Notes: generated by a model from the letters alone, not told the origin. A stretch of DNA of 64,000 nt from Myroides sp. WP-1 (GCF_014145635.1 NZ_JACHTC010000010.1:59331-123330), one strand, 5' to 3'; shown: positions 51,938 to 61,678, counted from the first letter of the stretch. A program made the numbers and translations.

Positions 51938-52004
51938 TGCGATAAGATTATTTTAGTTGTTGTTGTAAGATGCAAAAATATACTAAAAAAAGACAATTAA
52001 AAAA

Positions 52005-53489
52005 TTATTCTTTCGTAGTTTCAATATGCTGATAAGCCCCTAAATCGGGTGCATTTGTTCGCGTTTTTCCGCTTAGATCTATTGGAATGTCACGTGCAAT
52101 TGTGTGATCTCCTTTGTCAATTAAGTGCGCCATTAGGCTCGAATAGTAAAATTGATTTTTTTTCGGATCTTGAAAATCAATGGTTCCCAACGCGGGAGTA
52201 TCGAGGAGAATGGTATTGGAGTACAACATTTGATTGCTGTAGTCGTAAACGGATGCACTTAAATTTCTCTTACTTGTATCTTTTAATGCGGTAGATTCAA
52301 AGCGAATATTGACGGGATAGTCCACAGCAAGAACAAAGCTTTGCGCAATAGCACTGTGCAAAAGACTATTTTGAACAAGAAGACGATCGAAAGGATTTCC
52401 GGTGTTGTTTTCGATGCGTAGCGCTGTTTGATCTGGTCGGAATCCTGCATTGCTAAAGGTACAATGTTGAAAGAGATAGTTACCTCCATTGCGCAAAACG
52501 ACAGTTGCATTTTGCGTATTGGCTGCCACGATATTTTGACCAACAATGGTTGAGTTTACCGCTTCTAATGCAGTATAGGAATGATTGAATAATTGGATGT
52601 TACGCAAGGTGAAATGGCTCGCATTTTCAAGGTATAAACCAATTTTTGCATTTTCAATCACAACGTGGTTCAATGTACTTGATCTTGGGTTTTGCATACG
52701 GACACCAGACCATTGCCCAGCGGTATAAGCATAAGCTTCTTCTAGGCGATCATGTGATAAAACAATGGGATTCTCTAAGGTTCCTGCCGCTTGTATAGCA
52801 CTTCCCTTAAGTCCAATAATACCCGAATTTTCATGAAAGTACATTTGGATACCTGCCTCGAGATAGAGGGTCTGGTTTTCAGGAATCATTGCGTAACCAT
52901 ACACCACATAAGGCTTTTGGTTGTCTAACCTTAACGTGTTTTTAGCGTGAACATCTGGATCTCCTAAATAGAAACCTTCAATAATGGTCTGATCCTCTAA
53001 CTGTACACGGTGTAAAACTTGTTTCTCCACTTTACCAGGGTGCAGAAAATAGGCATCTTTGATTAAAGTAACCAATTCAATGTGTTGGGGCTGGGAATGC
53101 CCCTGTATTTGAATTTGATCGCTGTAGATAAAATCTTTATTTAAAGGATCTGCTTTTCCCAAGGTATGAACGAATACATACAAGCTGTCTTTTGCTAATA
53201 ATTCTACATTGGTAAACCTCTTTCCTGACACTCCTTCAATTAACAAATTGAAATAAGACTGTTCGCCTTTTCCTAAACTTAGTTGTGGAATTTTGATGTT
53301 TTTATTACTCGAATTGTAGATTTTTACCAAATAGGAACTCGATGCTGTTTCTGAAAAAACAGGATCTAAGTAAACCGTATCGGCAGAAAAACGCAAGGGA
53401 TGAGACACGGGGTCAAAGTCCATATCCGTTCGGCAGCTACCCAAACTGAGTAGGATAAAAAATAAAAATAAGATCCGTAGTGTGTTCAT
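52005..53489 (-). CDS. Lipoprotein with right-handed beta-helix repeats
   Basis: A 494-residue lipoprotein (signal MNTLRILFLFFILLSLGSC, acylated Cys19). An N-terminal beta domain (about 25-190) precedes a right-handed parallel beta-helix. Its repeated coils include LKGSAIQAAGTLENPIVLS, MQNPRSSTLNHVVIENAKIG, NASHFTLRNIQLFNHS and LRNGGNYLFQHCTFSNAG, which follow the pectate-lyase-like periodicity. The tail DLSGKTRTNAPDLGAYQHI is typical of these lipoproteins. It follows two glycosyltransferase genes with 55 bases spacing. Binding of envelope polysaccharide is plausible but unproven. Confidence 0.8.
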   Translation of the reverse strand: MNTLRILFLFFILLSLGSCRTDMDFDPVSHPLRFSADTVYLDPVFSETASSSYLVKIYNSSNKNIKIPQLSLGKGEQSYFNLLIEGVSGKRFTNVELLAKDSLYVFVHTLGKADPLNKDFIYSDQIQIQGHSQPQHIELVTLIKDAYFLHPGKVEKQVLHRVQLEDQTIIEGFYLGDPDVHAKNTLRLDNQKPYVVYGYAMIPENQTLYLEAGIQMYFHENSGIIGLKGSAIQAAGTLENPIVLSHDRLEEAYAYTAGQWSGVRMQNPRSSTLNHVVIENAKIGLYLENASHFTLRNIQLFNHSYTALEAVNSTIVGQNIVAANTQNATVVLRNGGNYLFQHCTFSNAGFRPDQTALRIENNTGNPFDRLLVQNSLLHSAIAQSFVLAVDYPVNIRFESTALKDTSKRNLSASVYDYSNQMLYSNTILLDTPALGTIDFQDPKKNQFYYSSLMAHLIDKGDHTIARDIPIDLSGKTRTNAPDLGAYQHIETTKE

Positions 53490-53544
53490 AAGATGCGTTT
53501 AGATGTAAAAGTAAGAAAAATAACAATAACCGTCTGTTTCTTAA

Positions 53545-54309
53545 CTAGTTTTCGATTTTGTTTCTCAACATCCAAAGTTTTACATAGCGCAAAAAAGTGG
53601 CATAGGCATTGAGTGACGAGAGTATTAATCCGGGTATTCCATCTCTAAATCCCTGTTTGATAACATAGTGCTTAAAGAAACGCATTCCCGGTTTGATAAT
53701 AAAGTGAAACCCTGTTAGTTTTCCCGTTTTTTGGTCGTAATCTTCGGCTTGAAGACTAGCATATCGACTGAGTTTAGCAAGGTGAAAATCAAATCCACGA
53801 TACGTATTGTGATGCAATCTTGCCGCCAAATAACCAACAGGTCCATCGACGTGTAAACACTCGTGTACGCGATTGGCGTATCGAGATGAATCCTTTTTAA
53901 ATAAGCGAATAACCTTGTCTTTTTGATACCCTGAATATTTAATTTCACGGTTGAAAAAAAAGTTTTTTCGGTATACCCAATAGGCATCGTATTGATTCAG
54001 CGTGTTTTGCTTAAGTAGCATGGTAATTTCATCAGCCAATTCAGGTGTTAGCTTTTCATCTGCATCTAACAGGAGAATCCAGTCACTCGGTACTTGTTCT
54101 ATAGCCCAATTCTTCTGATCTGAATAGTTGTCAAACTGACGCGATAAAACATGTGCCCCTAACTCTTGGGCAAGATCAACGGTTCTATCTGTACTAAACG
54201 AATCGACGATGTATATATCGTCTACAATGTGTTTAGCAGATAAAATGCAGTCTCTAATATTAGACTCTTCGTTCTTTGTAGGAATTAAAAGAGTGATCGT
54301 TTTTTTCAT
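53545..54309 (-). CDS. Family 2 glycosyltransferase (WaaE/KdtX-like)
   Basis: A 254-residue GT-A enzyme: N-terminal ITLLIPTKNEESNIRDCI, nucleotide-binding YIVDSFSTDRTVDLAQ, the metal-binding DADEK (ILLLDADEKL), and YSGYQKDKVIRLFKKDSSRYANRVHE. This last pattern is shared with lipopolysaccharide core beta-glycosyltransferases of the WaaE type. The C-terminus is a short amphipathic helix. It is co-directional with a second GT2 gene and the phosphotransferase, so LPS or glycolipid decoration is inferred. Confidence 0.85.
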   Translation of the reverse strand: MKKTITLLIPTKNEESNIRDCILSAKHIVDDIYIVDSFSTDRTVDLAQELGAHVLSRQFDNYSDQKNWAIEQVPSDWILLLDADEKLTPELADEITMLLKQNTLNQYDAYWVYRKNFFFNREIKYSGYQKDKVIRLFKKDSSRYANRVHECLHVDGPVGYLAARLHHNTYRGFDFHLAKLSRYASLQAEDYDQKTGKLTGFHFIIKPGMRFFKHYVIKQGFRDGIPGLILSSLNAYATFLRYVKLWMLRNKIEN

Positions 54310-54345
54310 AAATAGGAGTAAAGCAATTTAATTTATAAGAATTTT

Positions 54346-55095
54346 CTACTTCGCAGATTTATGTAATCGAATTAACTTTACATATTTCATGAACGAAAAG
54401 AACGACTGAATTATTGCAAAAGCTAAGCCATCAATTCCATTTAACACTCCTTTCTTAAAAAAATAACATCTTATAAAGGCAACTAAACCATTGAGAACAG
54501 GCTTAAATGAAGATACTTTTTTTCCCTTTTCAAAGAGTTGATGTGCGGCCCAAGTGGAATATTGATTCTTTTTGTCAATCACTTGTTTGTAATTTTGCCA
54601 GCCATAATGTAAGATGTGTACATTAACACTTTTTTCATGGGTTGTTACGATATACTGATGGGTAATATCTGCCGAAGGATGTGCTGTTTTTTTATTGAAA
54701 AAACGAACTTTAGAATCGGGATACCAACCAGAGAAATTAATGAGCTTATCTCCTAAAAAGTTTTTTACTCTAAATTTAAATCCATCATAAGGACTATTCT
54801 CGTAAGATTTTTGTTTGATGAATGCCAAGGCATCTGTATCAAGGAATTCATCTGCATCTAAATTCATAATCCAATCGTTTTTGCAGTATTGCAAACCGTG
54901 TGAACGTTGGGGTCCATCGCCTAAAAAAGCTTGAAGATATACTTGTGCTCCTTTGCTCTTTGCAATTTCGACTGTATTGTCTTTGCTATTGGAGTCAATG
55001 ATGATCACTTCATCACAGTATTGAAATAAAGCATCAATACATTTCCCAATATTCTTTTCTTCATTAAATGTAATTACGAGTCCACTGATTGCCAT
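54346..55095 (-). CDS. Family 2 glycosyltransferase (WaaE/KdtX-like), second copy
   Basis: A 249-residue GT2 enzyme similar in layout to its neighbour: SGLVITFNEEKNIGKCIDAL, EVIIIDSNSKDNTVEIAK, metal-binding DADEF (IMNLDADEFL), GWYPDSKVRFFNKKTAHP and a C-terminal FKKGVLNGIDGLAFAI helix. It starts with MAIS after a 61-base gap from the phosphotransferase gene. The two copies probably act in the same envelope pathway on different acceptors. Confidence 0.85.
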   Translation of the reverse strand: MAISGLVITFNEEKNIGKCIDALFQYCDEVIIIDSNSKDNTVEIAKSKGAQVYLQAFLGDGPQRSHGLQYCKNDWIMNLDADEFLDTDALAFIKQKSYENSPYDGFKFRVKNFLGDKLINFSGWYPDSKVRFFNKKTAHPSADITHQYIVTTHEKSVNVHILHYGWQNYKQVIDKKNQYSTWAAHQLFEKGKKVSSFKPVLNGLVAFIRCYFFKKGVLNGIDGLAFAIIQSFFSFMKYVKLIRLHKSAK

Positions 55096-55156
55096 GGTAT
55101 ATTGTTTTAAAAGGGTCTTTTAAATCGGTTAAAATCTGTTGTAAAGATGCTAAAAA

Positions 55157-57028
55157 TTATAGATTCTTCTTTACTACTAATTGATTGTTTTTTACACGTG
55201 AATTAAATGTTTGGATATAAGCTTTTAAAAATCTTTCCATTTCTTTCACTTTTTCAGGTTCTTTAGTCAATATGTTGTCTTTTAATTCTGGATCCTTTTT
55301 CCAGTTGTAAAGGCCTAAACTCTTTGTCCCATCAAAGGCAAGATAATAATCTCCTTCTTCGTAATTGTAAATGGTATTGAGGTAACTAATTGCAAAATCT
55401 TGGGTAGATCGATAAGATTTACCGAAAGAAACAACTTGTGTATTGATTTGCAAATAGTCCATTAAACTAGGTAAAATGTCTATTTGTTGAAAGTTGCGTT
55501 CATTTTTAGTGACAGGCAAGGAGGGATCTCCAGGTGCAAAAAAGAGAATGGGAATTCTGAATTTTCCAACATTGGTTTTCCATTGTTCTTCCTGAGGTTC
55601 TGAAGAGGTGTGATCGGCAACGACAATAAAAATAGTATTGTTGTACCACGATTTGGTCTTTGCTGTTTCGAAAAACTGGCGCAGTGCATAATCTGCATAG
55701 GCAATAGACTCGTGTATATCAGCCGTTCCTTTAGGGAACTTTCCTTTGTGTTTTTCAGGAATGGTATAAGGGTTGTGGGAAGAAATGGTAAACAACGTTG
55801 TGAAGAATGGCGTTGAGAATTGATCTAGTTTTTTGGCGAAAAACTGCAGGAATTCTTCATCAAAGATTCCCCATGAACCATCAAAAGCTTCTGGCCCTTC
55901 GTATTCATTTTTACCGTAATATTCCTTAAAACCTGCGACATTGGCATATTGATCAAAGTTTTGACTGCCATTGAATGCACCGTGAAAGAAAGCGGTGTGG
56001 TATCCATTGTCATTGAGTATTTTTGGAAGTGGATAAACGTCGTTCAACGCATAGCTCGAGGTAATAAACGTTCGGTCCATTAAGCTGGGAATGCTGGAAA
56101 TAGATGAAGGAACCGCATCAATAGAAACCTTTCCGTTGGCAAATCCATGTTCAAAAAAGTAGCTATTCTCAGCTAAAGAATCCATAAAAGGGGTCAACCC
56201 TCTATGCATATTTTCTCTACCAAAACTTTCTACAATCAGCAATACTACATTTTTCTTGTTGAGTGAGTCATAGCGAAAGGTTTGTACAGGATCGAAGATG
56301 CGAACTAGTTCCTCCTCACTATAGAAGTTATAATCGGGTAGTGTTTCCTTTTTGCCAATAGTCTTTAAAACAGAAAAAGGAGTGTTGAGCACTAAAGCCG
56401 TATTTTTTAAACCGCCGTAAGCTGCTGCATCAACTAATCGAATGGGTTTAGGTTGTAACCCACCACGTCCCAACACAAGAAAAACACCTGTTAGGAGTAT
56501 GGCAACGATAACTTGTGGAAAGTTAAAACGAGAATCGTATATTTTGTAATCAATTTTGCGGTAAATAAGCCAAAAGAAAACAAAAGATCCCAACATGAAT
56601 AAGGGAATCCACCAGTAATCAACGATAAAGTTTTTCAGCAATCCTGGCAATTCATTTTCCATACCTGATGCGGTAATGAAAGCATATGAACTTCGTCTGC
56701 CAATAAATCTAAAGTATTCAAAGTCGACGAAATTTAAACAAAGAATGAATACGTTGACCAAGTAAAAGCTATAGAATAAAAACGTTTGATATCCTTTTTT
56801 CGTTTGAAATTTACCTGGCCATAGGTGTAAAAGAACAAAGAGAAGGTTGATAAAACCCAAGGCTGCTAAATCAAAGCGAATTCCTCCTACAAGAACAGAA
56901 ATGTTCATTGGATCTAACAGATGTCCATTATACCAGTAAAATCCAAATCGAACCAATTGATAAAAGGCGAAAATGAGTAAAAAACGCAAGGTGAAAATTT
57001 TTGCGTTTTTGGAAAATAGCTTATTCAT
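55157..57028 (-). CDS. LTA synthase-like membrane phosphotransferase/sulfatase
   Basis: A 623-residue protein with five N-terminal membrane helices (about 8-205). An extracytoplasmic alkaline-phosphatase-like catalytic domain follows: KNVVLLIVESFGRENMHRG with the first metal ligands, VSIDAVPSSISSIPSLM containing the nucleophilic residue, TAFFHGAFNGSQNF, TLFTISSHNPYTIP and the metal-binding VVADHTSSEP. LtaS-type enzymes transfer glycerol phosphate or phosphoethanolamine from phospholipids to envelope acceptors. In a Gram-negative the likely substrate is a lipid or LPS headgroup. It sits in one run with two glycosyltransferases and the beta-helix lipoprotein. Confidence 0.88.
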   Translation of the reverse strand: MNKLFSKNAKIFTLRFLLIFAFYQLVRFGFYWYNGHLLDPMNISVLVGGIRFDLAALGFINLLFVLLHLWPGKFQTKKGYQTFLFYSFYLVNVFILCLNFVDFEYFRFIGRRSSYAFITASGMENELPGLLKNFIVDYWWIPLFMLGSFVFFWLIYRKIDYKIYDSRFNFPQVIVAILLTGVFLVLGRGGLQPKPIRLVDAAAYGGLKNTALVLNTPFSVLKTIGKKETLPDYNFYSEEELVRIFDPVQTFRYDSLNKKNVVLLIVESFGRENMHRGLTPFMDSLAENSYFFEHGFANGKVSIDAVPSSISSIPSLMDRTFITSSYALNDVYPLPKILNDNGYHTAFFHGAFNGSQNFDQYANVAGFKEYYGKNEYEGPEAFDGSWGIFDEEFLQFFAKKLDQFSTPFFTTLFTISSHNPYTIPEKHKGKFPKGTADIHESIAYADYALRQFFETAKTKSWYNNTIFIVVADHTSSEPQEEQWKTNVGKFRIPILFFAPGDPSLPVTKNERNFQQIDILPSLMDYLQINTQVVSFGKSYRSTQDFAISYLNTIYNYEEGDYYLAFDGTKSLGLYNWKKDPELKDNILTKEPEKVKEMERFLKAYIQTFNSRVKNNQLVVKKNL

Positions 57029-57108
57029 AAAATAATCGTGTCTTTTAAAGCTAAATTACCACAGTCCAAGAGGTACTGTGGTAATTCTATGTTGGGGTTG
57101 TCGATCAG

Positions 57109-57924
57109 TTAGACCGCAACATTGTACTCTCGTAAAGCGTCGTTTAAAGAGGTTTTTAAATCTGTTGAGGGTTTGCGTTTTCCGATAATCAAAGCACAAG
57201 GTACTTGATAGTCTCCTGCGGGAAATTTTTTAGTATATGAACCTGGAATAACGACAGAGCGCTCTGGAACATATCCTTTGATTTCAACGGGTTGATCGCC
57301 TGTGACGTCAATGATTTTTGTAGACGCTGTCAGAACAACATTCGCGCCTAAAACTGCTTCTTTGCCTACGCGAACTCCTTCTACAACAATACAACGTGAA
57401 CCAATAAAGGCATGATCCTCGATAATAACGGGAGCTGCTTGTAACGGCTCTAAAACGCCACCAATACCTACACCTCCTGATAAATGTACATGTTTGCCTA
57501 TTTGAGCGCAGGAACCAACCGTTGCCCATGTATCCACCATCGTACCTTCATCGACATATGCACCAATATTAACATAAGAAGGCATTAAAATTACTCCTGA
57601 TGAAATATAGGCACCATGACGAGCAACCGCATTGGGAACAACGCGAATGCCTTTTGCTGCGTAATTTTTCTTTAAAGGCATCTTGTCGTGATATTCAAAT
57701 ATACCCACCTCAAAGGTTTCCATTTTTTGAATAGGAAAGTATAACACTACGGCTTTCTTTACCCACTCATTGACTTGCCATCCTGTAGCTACAGGCTCTG
57801 CAACGCGTAACTTGCCTTGGTCAATAGCCTCGACTACTTCGCGAATAGCGTCTTGTGTATCTTGATTTTGTAGCAAAGAACGATCTGCCCATGCTTGTTC
57901 GATAATTTGTTGTAGATGATTCAT
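57109..57924 (-). CDS. dapD: 2,3,4,5-tetrahydropyridine-2,6-dicarboxylate N-succinyltransferase
   Basis: A 271-residue enzyme of exactly typical length. The N-terminal helical domain (1-105) includes VVEAIDQGKLRVAEP. The left-handed beta-helix has AVARHGAYISSGVILMPSYV, VNIGAYVDEGTMVDTWATVG, GKHVHLSGGVGIGGVLEP and DHAFIGSRCIVVEGV. It catalyses the succinyl-CoA-dependent step of lysine and diaminopimelate synthesis for peptidoglycan. The ATG at 57924 (MNHLQQIIEQAW) is chosen because it gives the standard N-terminus; the 27-residue extension in frame is not conserved. It is upstream of the phosphotransferase gene on the same strand. Confidence 0.95.
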   Translation of the reverse strand: MNHLQQIIEQAWADRSLLQNQDTQDAIREVVEAIDQGKLRVAEPVATGWQVNEWVKKAVVLYFPIQKMETFEVGIFEYHDKMPLKKNYAAKGIRVVPNAVARHGAYISSGVILMPSYVNIGAYVDEGTMVDTWATVGSCAQIGKHVHLSGGVGIGGVLEPLQAAPVIIEDHAFIGSRCIVVEGVRVGKEAVLGANVVLTASTKIIDVTGDQPVEIKGYVPERSVVIPGSYTKKFPAGDYQVPCALIIGKRKPSTDLKTSLNDALREYNVAV

Positions 57925-58276
57925 CTTTAATTTGTTGAAAATTAAAATTACTTTTGAATAAACGGCTTCTTCCGTTGCGGTATATTCCGCTCTATCATCG
58001 ACCAAAACCGATGAATGAACTTTCTGTTATCTCCACTTTTTTCTCCTTTTACAAGCAAAAACAAAGCGATAATCCTAACTTTTTTAACTAAAAGTAGAAG
58101 CAAATATAAGTATAAATGTTCAGAAATTAAGTGTTAAATATTAGGGAATTCCACCCTATAACAAAGGGTATTAACGCAACTGTTTCACAGGGCCTCATTG
58201 ATTTTTATGTCTATATAGAAGCGAATTCTATTTTTAGCTGTAATTTTGAAAAAATGTTAAAATTAAATCCTTAAAA
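57925..58276. other. Divergent intergenic region dapD / hydrolase-like gene
   Basis: About 350 AT-rich bases. A TAATTTTG box (58241-58248) lies 28 bases before the plus-strand gene. No other feature was recognised. Confidence 0.5.
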
Positions 58277-59323
58277 ATGCAGTTAAAAAAAATTGGTTTA
58301 ATCGGTATTGCTTTACTATTTCTAGGCTATATATTTATCTGGTGTAAGTACGATTTCTTTTATGAAAACTATAATCCAGAAAAAGTTGCACCTCAATTTG
58401 AGGCAAAAAAAATGCGAGCTCCTGTTTATGATACGATTGTAATCAACAAGTTTAAAATTGGCTATTTAAGCAATAAGCGATATAATTATGTTGAAGGATA
58501 CGATTATTTGGGGGGTATTCGAAATCCATATCTCCTATTAATTCCTGAGAATGGAGCTTCTATTGCCAGTCTGTTGCCGTATTTTATGGATGAAGAACTC
58601 AATAAGAAGTTTCATATCATTGCAATTGACCGCATTGGTTTTGGCGGAAGTAAAGTCGAAAAAAATGAGGAAGGAAAACCCTTCGGACACTATGATAGCA
58701 GAGCTTCTTTTGAAGAAAATGCACTATATACTTTATTAACGATGCCGAAGTATATTGCCAAAAGTGAAGGAAATTACCTAGATGAAGTACGTGTTGTTTT
58801 TAGTGGAAAAACAGCCGTTACTGGTTTAGGAACAGCGTATGATATGTCGATGACTTCGGAAAAAATTTTCTTGCTCAATGCAGACTTAGAGGAGCGATTC
58901 TTTTGGACTATCGGCTATAGTCGCTTCGTAATAAGCGGTATCGGAAGACTGATCTTCCCCGAAAATTACGTGAGTAAACACCAAGATTTATGTATTGCTG
59001 ATCAGGCAAAAACTAAGTATATGAAGCATTGGATTGAATCAGTCAAATACCAAGAAGATGAAGAAAACCAGAGGGAATACAGCATGTATAAAGGAGCATC
59101 GCAAGGCAAAATGGCAAAATGGCTCTTCTTTGCTGGATTGGGCGCATCGGATAAGAAGAAGGTAGATGCATTTACAGGAGGCGATAATTTTGTGTTTTAC
59201 GAAGAGGCTGTTCAGCTGAACGATAAGGAACAAGTACTTGAATTATTGCGTAAAGCGGATTTCTATACCTTGGAGTTTAATCAGTTAAGTAAATCGAGGT
59301 CTTTAAATACGAACAAAGAGTAG
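58277..59323 (+). CDS. Membrane-anchored alpha/beta-hydrolase-like protein, degenerate
   Basis: A 348-residue protein with one N-terminal membrane helix (IGLIGIALLFLGYIFIWC). The hydrolase-like segment shows the oxyanion region PYLLLIPENGASI and the strand-loop FHIIAIDRIGFGGSKV, both typical of alpha/beta hydrolases. At the expected nucleophile elbow it reads VVFSGKTAVTGLGTAY, not GxSxG, and no clear Asp/His pair is visible near the C-terminus. It is probably catalytically inactive or a distant relative. It is single-gene, preceded by a TAATTTTG box, and ends at a symmetrical terminator. Confidence 0.6.
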   Translation: MQLKKIGLIGIALLFLGYIFIWCKYDFFYENYNPEKVAPQFEAKKMRAPVYDTIVINKFKIGYLSNKRYNYVEGYDYLGGIRNPYLLLIPENGASIASLLPYFMDEELNKKFHIIAIDRIGFGGSKVEKNEEGKPFGHYDSRASFEENALYTLLTMPKYIAKSEGNYLDEVRVVFSGKTAVTGLGTAYDMSMTSEKIFLLNADLEERFFWTIGYSRFVISGIGRLIFPENYVSKHQDLCIADQAKTKYMKHWIESVKYQEDEENQREYSMYKGASQGKMAKWLFFAGLGASDKKKVDAFTGGDNFVFYEEAVQLNDKEQVLELLRKADFYTLEFNQLSKSRSLNTNKE

Positions 59324-59375
59324 TTCGTCGATGGAGTATCAGATAAAGAAAATAAGGTTGTAAAAAAGACGCATA

Positions 59376-59412
59376 AAAAAAGGATAAATTTTGAATATTT
59401 ATCCTTTTTTTT
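59376..59412. terminator. Bidirectional terminator between the hydrolase-like and amidohydrolase genes
   Basis: AAAAAAGGATAAAT (59376-59389) pairs with 59397-59410 around seven bases, with A/T runs on each side. Confidence 0.85.
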
Positions 59413-59468
59413 ATAACCTATTTTGAGTCGGTTTTTCAAATATAGTATTTCAACCTACTGAGGCAAGC

Positions 59469-60803
59469 TTATTTTTTCGTCAATTGATCTTTGTAAATCT
59501 TTCCGTCTTTGATAATTAAAAGTATATTGTTTTTCGGATCACCAATAACGCTGATATCTTCTAGAGGACTCTTGTCAAACAACAAAATATCGGCATAAGC
59601 ATCTTCTGCTAATGTTCCTAAATCTGCTGGATACGGGTTTCTTGGTCCACTCATTTTTAAGAGTTGTGCGTTATCGTAAGTAATCATTTTTAGAATTTCA
59701 AAATTGGTAAACCATTGTTTGAGGTTGACAACCAATTCATTTTGACGCAATGGGTTTTTAGGAGGAGAAACTAAATCCGTTCCAAAGGCTAGTTTTACTT
59801 TGTGTTTTTTAGCCCAAGTATACACGTTTTCTGTTCCTTGTCCAACAAGCACTTTATTCGCTGCTTGCTCTGGATTTGTGTAAGCACTAGCATCGAGATC
59901 AAAAGGTTGCATGCTCAACCAAATGTCTTTTTCACCCAGTATTTTTACAGTAGCTTCATCGAGTAAATGACCGTGATCAACGCATTTAACTCCCGCATCT
60001 ATGGCTTGTTTTACTGCTTTAGGCGTGTAGGCGTGAACAGTAACATACGTACCCCAGTTTTCTGCTGCATCAACTGCTGCTTTGATTTCTTTGGTGGTGT
60101 ATTGTGTAGCATCTAATGGATCGTAAATGGTAGCAACGCCACCACCGGCCATTACTTTTAGTTGTGAGGCTCCTTTTCTCAATTGCTCTCTTGCGGCAAC
60201 TGTAACTTCTTGCTCACCATCGGCAATAATACTACCACCTAATACCTGAAATCTAGGCGGAGTGTGATCAATCATACGCGGTTCAGTCCACGGAAAACTA
60301 GCGTCTCCATGTCCGCCTGTCTGCGAAATCATCGCTTCACTTGGGTAAATACGAGGACCTTTATTGATACCGTAATCGTTCGCTTGCTTGATTCCCATTA
60401 CATGACCACCTAAATCTCGTACGGTTGTAAATCCTCTTTGCAAGGTATTTTCTGATTCTTTAGCAGCATTGATGAATAAAAAACTCTCGTCTCCCAACAT
60501 AATTGCTTGGTTAGAATTTGCTGCTAAAAAGGAATGCCAATGCGAATCAATCATCCCGGGCATAACGAATTTTCCTTGACCGTCAATGACTTGTGCCTGA
60601 TCAAGATCCGAACCTGAAGCTTTTCCGGCGATGATTTTTACAATTTTGTTCTTCTCAATTACAATAGAACCTACTTTAGTTTTATTGTCCTTGCCATTAA
60701 AAATTTCTACATTACTAAGTACGATCTTGTTTTGCGCAAAAGTTGCTGTTGTAAAACAAAAAACGCTAAAAAGTAAACTAATTTTTAAAAATTTTTGTGT
60801 CAT
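59469..60803 (-). CDS. Exported amidohydrolase (imidazolonepropionase/prolidase-like subfamily)
   Basis: A 444-residue metal-dependent hydrolase with a Sec signal peptide (MTQKFLKISLLFSVFCF, ending FAQNK). It shows the HxH pair in VMPGMIDSHWHSFLA, a carbamylated-Lys candidate in SQLKVMAGGGVAT, metal His residues in YVTVHAYTP and VDHGHLLDEA, and the catalytic Asp in LAFGTDLVSPP. This order defines the amidohydrolase superfamily branch containing secreted Xaa-Pro dipeptidases and imidazolonepropionase relatives. The actual substrate (peptide, hydantoin or heterocycle) cannot be assigned. It is monocistronic. Confidence 0.85.
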   Translation of the reverse strand: MTQKFLKISLLFSVFCFTTATFAQNKIVLSNVEIFNGKDNKTKVGSIVIEKNKIVKIIAGKASGSDLDQAQVIDGQGKFVMPGMIDSHWHSFLAANSNQAIMLGDESFLFINAAKESENTLQRGFTTVRDLGGHVMGIKQANDYGINKGPRIYPSEAMISQTGGHGDASFPWTEPRMIDHTPPRFQVLGGSIIADGEQEVTVAAREQLRKGASQLKVMAGGGVATIYDPLDATQYTTKEIKAAVDAAENWGTYVTVHAYTPKAVKQAIDAGVKCVDHGHLLDEATVKILGEKDIWLSMQPFDLDASAYTNPEQAANKVLVGQGTENVYTWAKKHKVKLAFGTDLVSPPKNPLRQNELVVNLKQWFTNFEILKMITYDNAQLLKMSGPRNPYPADLGTLAEDAYADILLFDKSPLEDISVIGDPKNNILLIIKDGKIYKDQLTKK

Positions 60804-60914
60804 GTTTATTTTTTAAAGTAAATATACAGCAATTAAATTGTTGCTTTGGGGATATATCGTAAAAAAAGTAATTTTTTATATGTTTGTTGTGATTATTTTC
60901 ATTTTTCTTCAAAA

Positions 60915-60947
60915 TTGAAAAGTATACTATTATCTAACTTAGCTTTG
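60915..60947 (+). promoter_or_regulatory. Putative promoter of the SDR gene
   Basis: A TTG -33 element (60915-60917), 22 bases, then a TAGCTTTG -7 box (60940-60947), 17 bases upstream of the ATG. Confidence 0.45.
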
Positions 60948-60964
60948 TAAATAAATGAAATAGA

Positions 60965-61678
60965 ATGAGTAAAAGATATCTAATTTATGGAATTAGCAAG
61001 GGATTAGGCAAAGCAATTGCCCAAGTGATCCCCCAAAGGGAAGATGTGGTATTGGGTATATCTCGATCAAAGCCAGAAGAAATGAATGAAAACTGTGTTT
61101 GGATACAGGCAGATCTTTCTAAGCCTACACAAGCCGTTGAAGCGGTACAAAAGGTGGTAGGGGCAACTCCGCTCGACTATATCGTTTACAATGTTGGCAT
61201 TTGGGAGCAAGAAGCATTTTCTTCTACGTATGACTTTGAACAATCGTCCGTGGAAGAGATTGTACAAATTATACAAACAAATGTTACTTCTTGTATTCTT
61301 GCCTTACAAGCGTTTATGGAGAATTTAAAGTTGAGTTCAAATGCCAAAATTATTTTGATTGGATCTACTTGGGGATTGGAAAATCACAAAGGAAAAGAAG
61401 TTGCCTTTTCTGCATCTAAGTTTGCGCTTAGAGGTGTGGTACATGCTTTGAGAGAAACTTTACGCGAGTATAGTATAGGAATTAGCATTTTAAATTTGGG
61501 TTATTTGGCTACTGAATACGACTACTCGGTTGCTGTTGAGGATGTTATAAGAGAAACGGATGGCGAACTGATCCCTTTGGCGGATGTTTTAGCAGCTATT
61601 CGATTTATCTTACAAACGAGTAAGGCTACGTGTGTCAAGGAAATCAATATGCCTGCAATGAAAGATTTTAACGTGTAA
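60965..61678 (+). CDS. Short-chain dehydrogenase/reductase-like protein with Tyr-to-Phe substitution
   Basis: A 237-residue SDR with the N-terminal cofactor motif YGISKGLGKAIAQV, the acidic segment WIQADLSKP, the central DYIVYNVGIWEQ and NVTSCILALQAFM, and the catalytic Ser in IILIGSTWGLENH. The active-site motif YxxxK reads FSASK (EVAFSASKFALRG), so the proton-donating Tyr is Phe. Classical SDR activity should be strongly reduced or absent; a sensor or structural role is possible. It is followed 56 bases later by the aminopeptidase gene on the same strand. Confidence 0.8.
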   Translation: MSKRYLIYGISKGLGKAIAQVIPQREDVVLGISRSKPEEMNENCVWIQADLSKPTQAVEAVQKVVGATPLDYIVYNVGIWEQEAFSSTYDFEQSSVEEIVQIIQTNVTSCILALQAFMENLKLSSNAKIILIGSTWGLENHKGKEVAFSASKFALRGVVHALRETLREYSIGISILNLGYLATEYDYSVAVEDVIRETDGELIPLADVLAAIRFILQTSKATCVKEINMPAMKDFNV

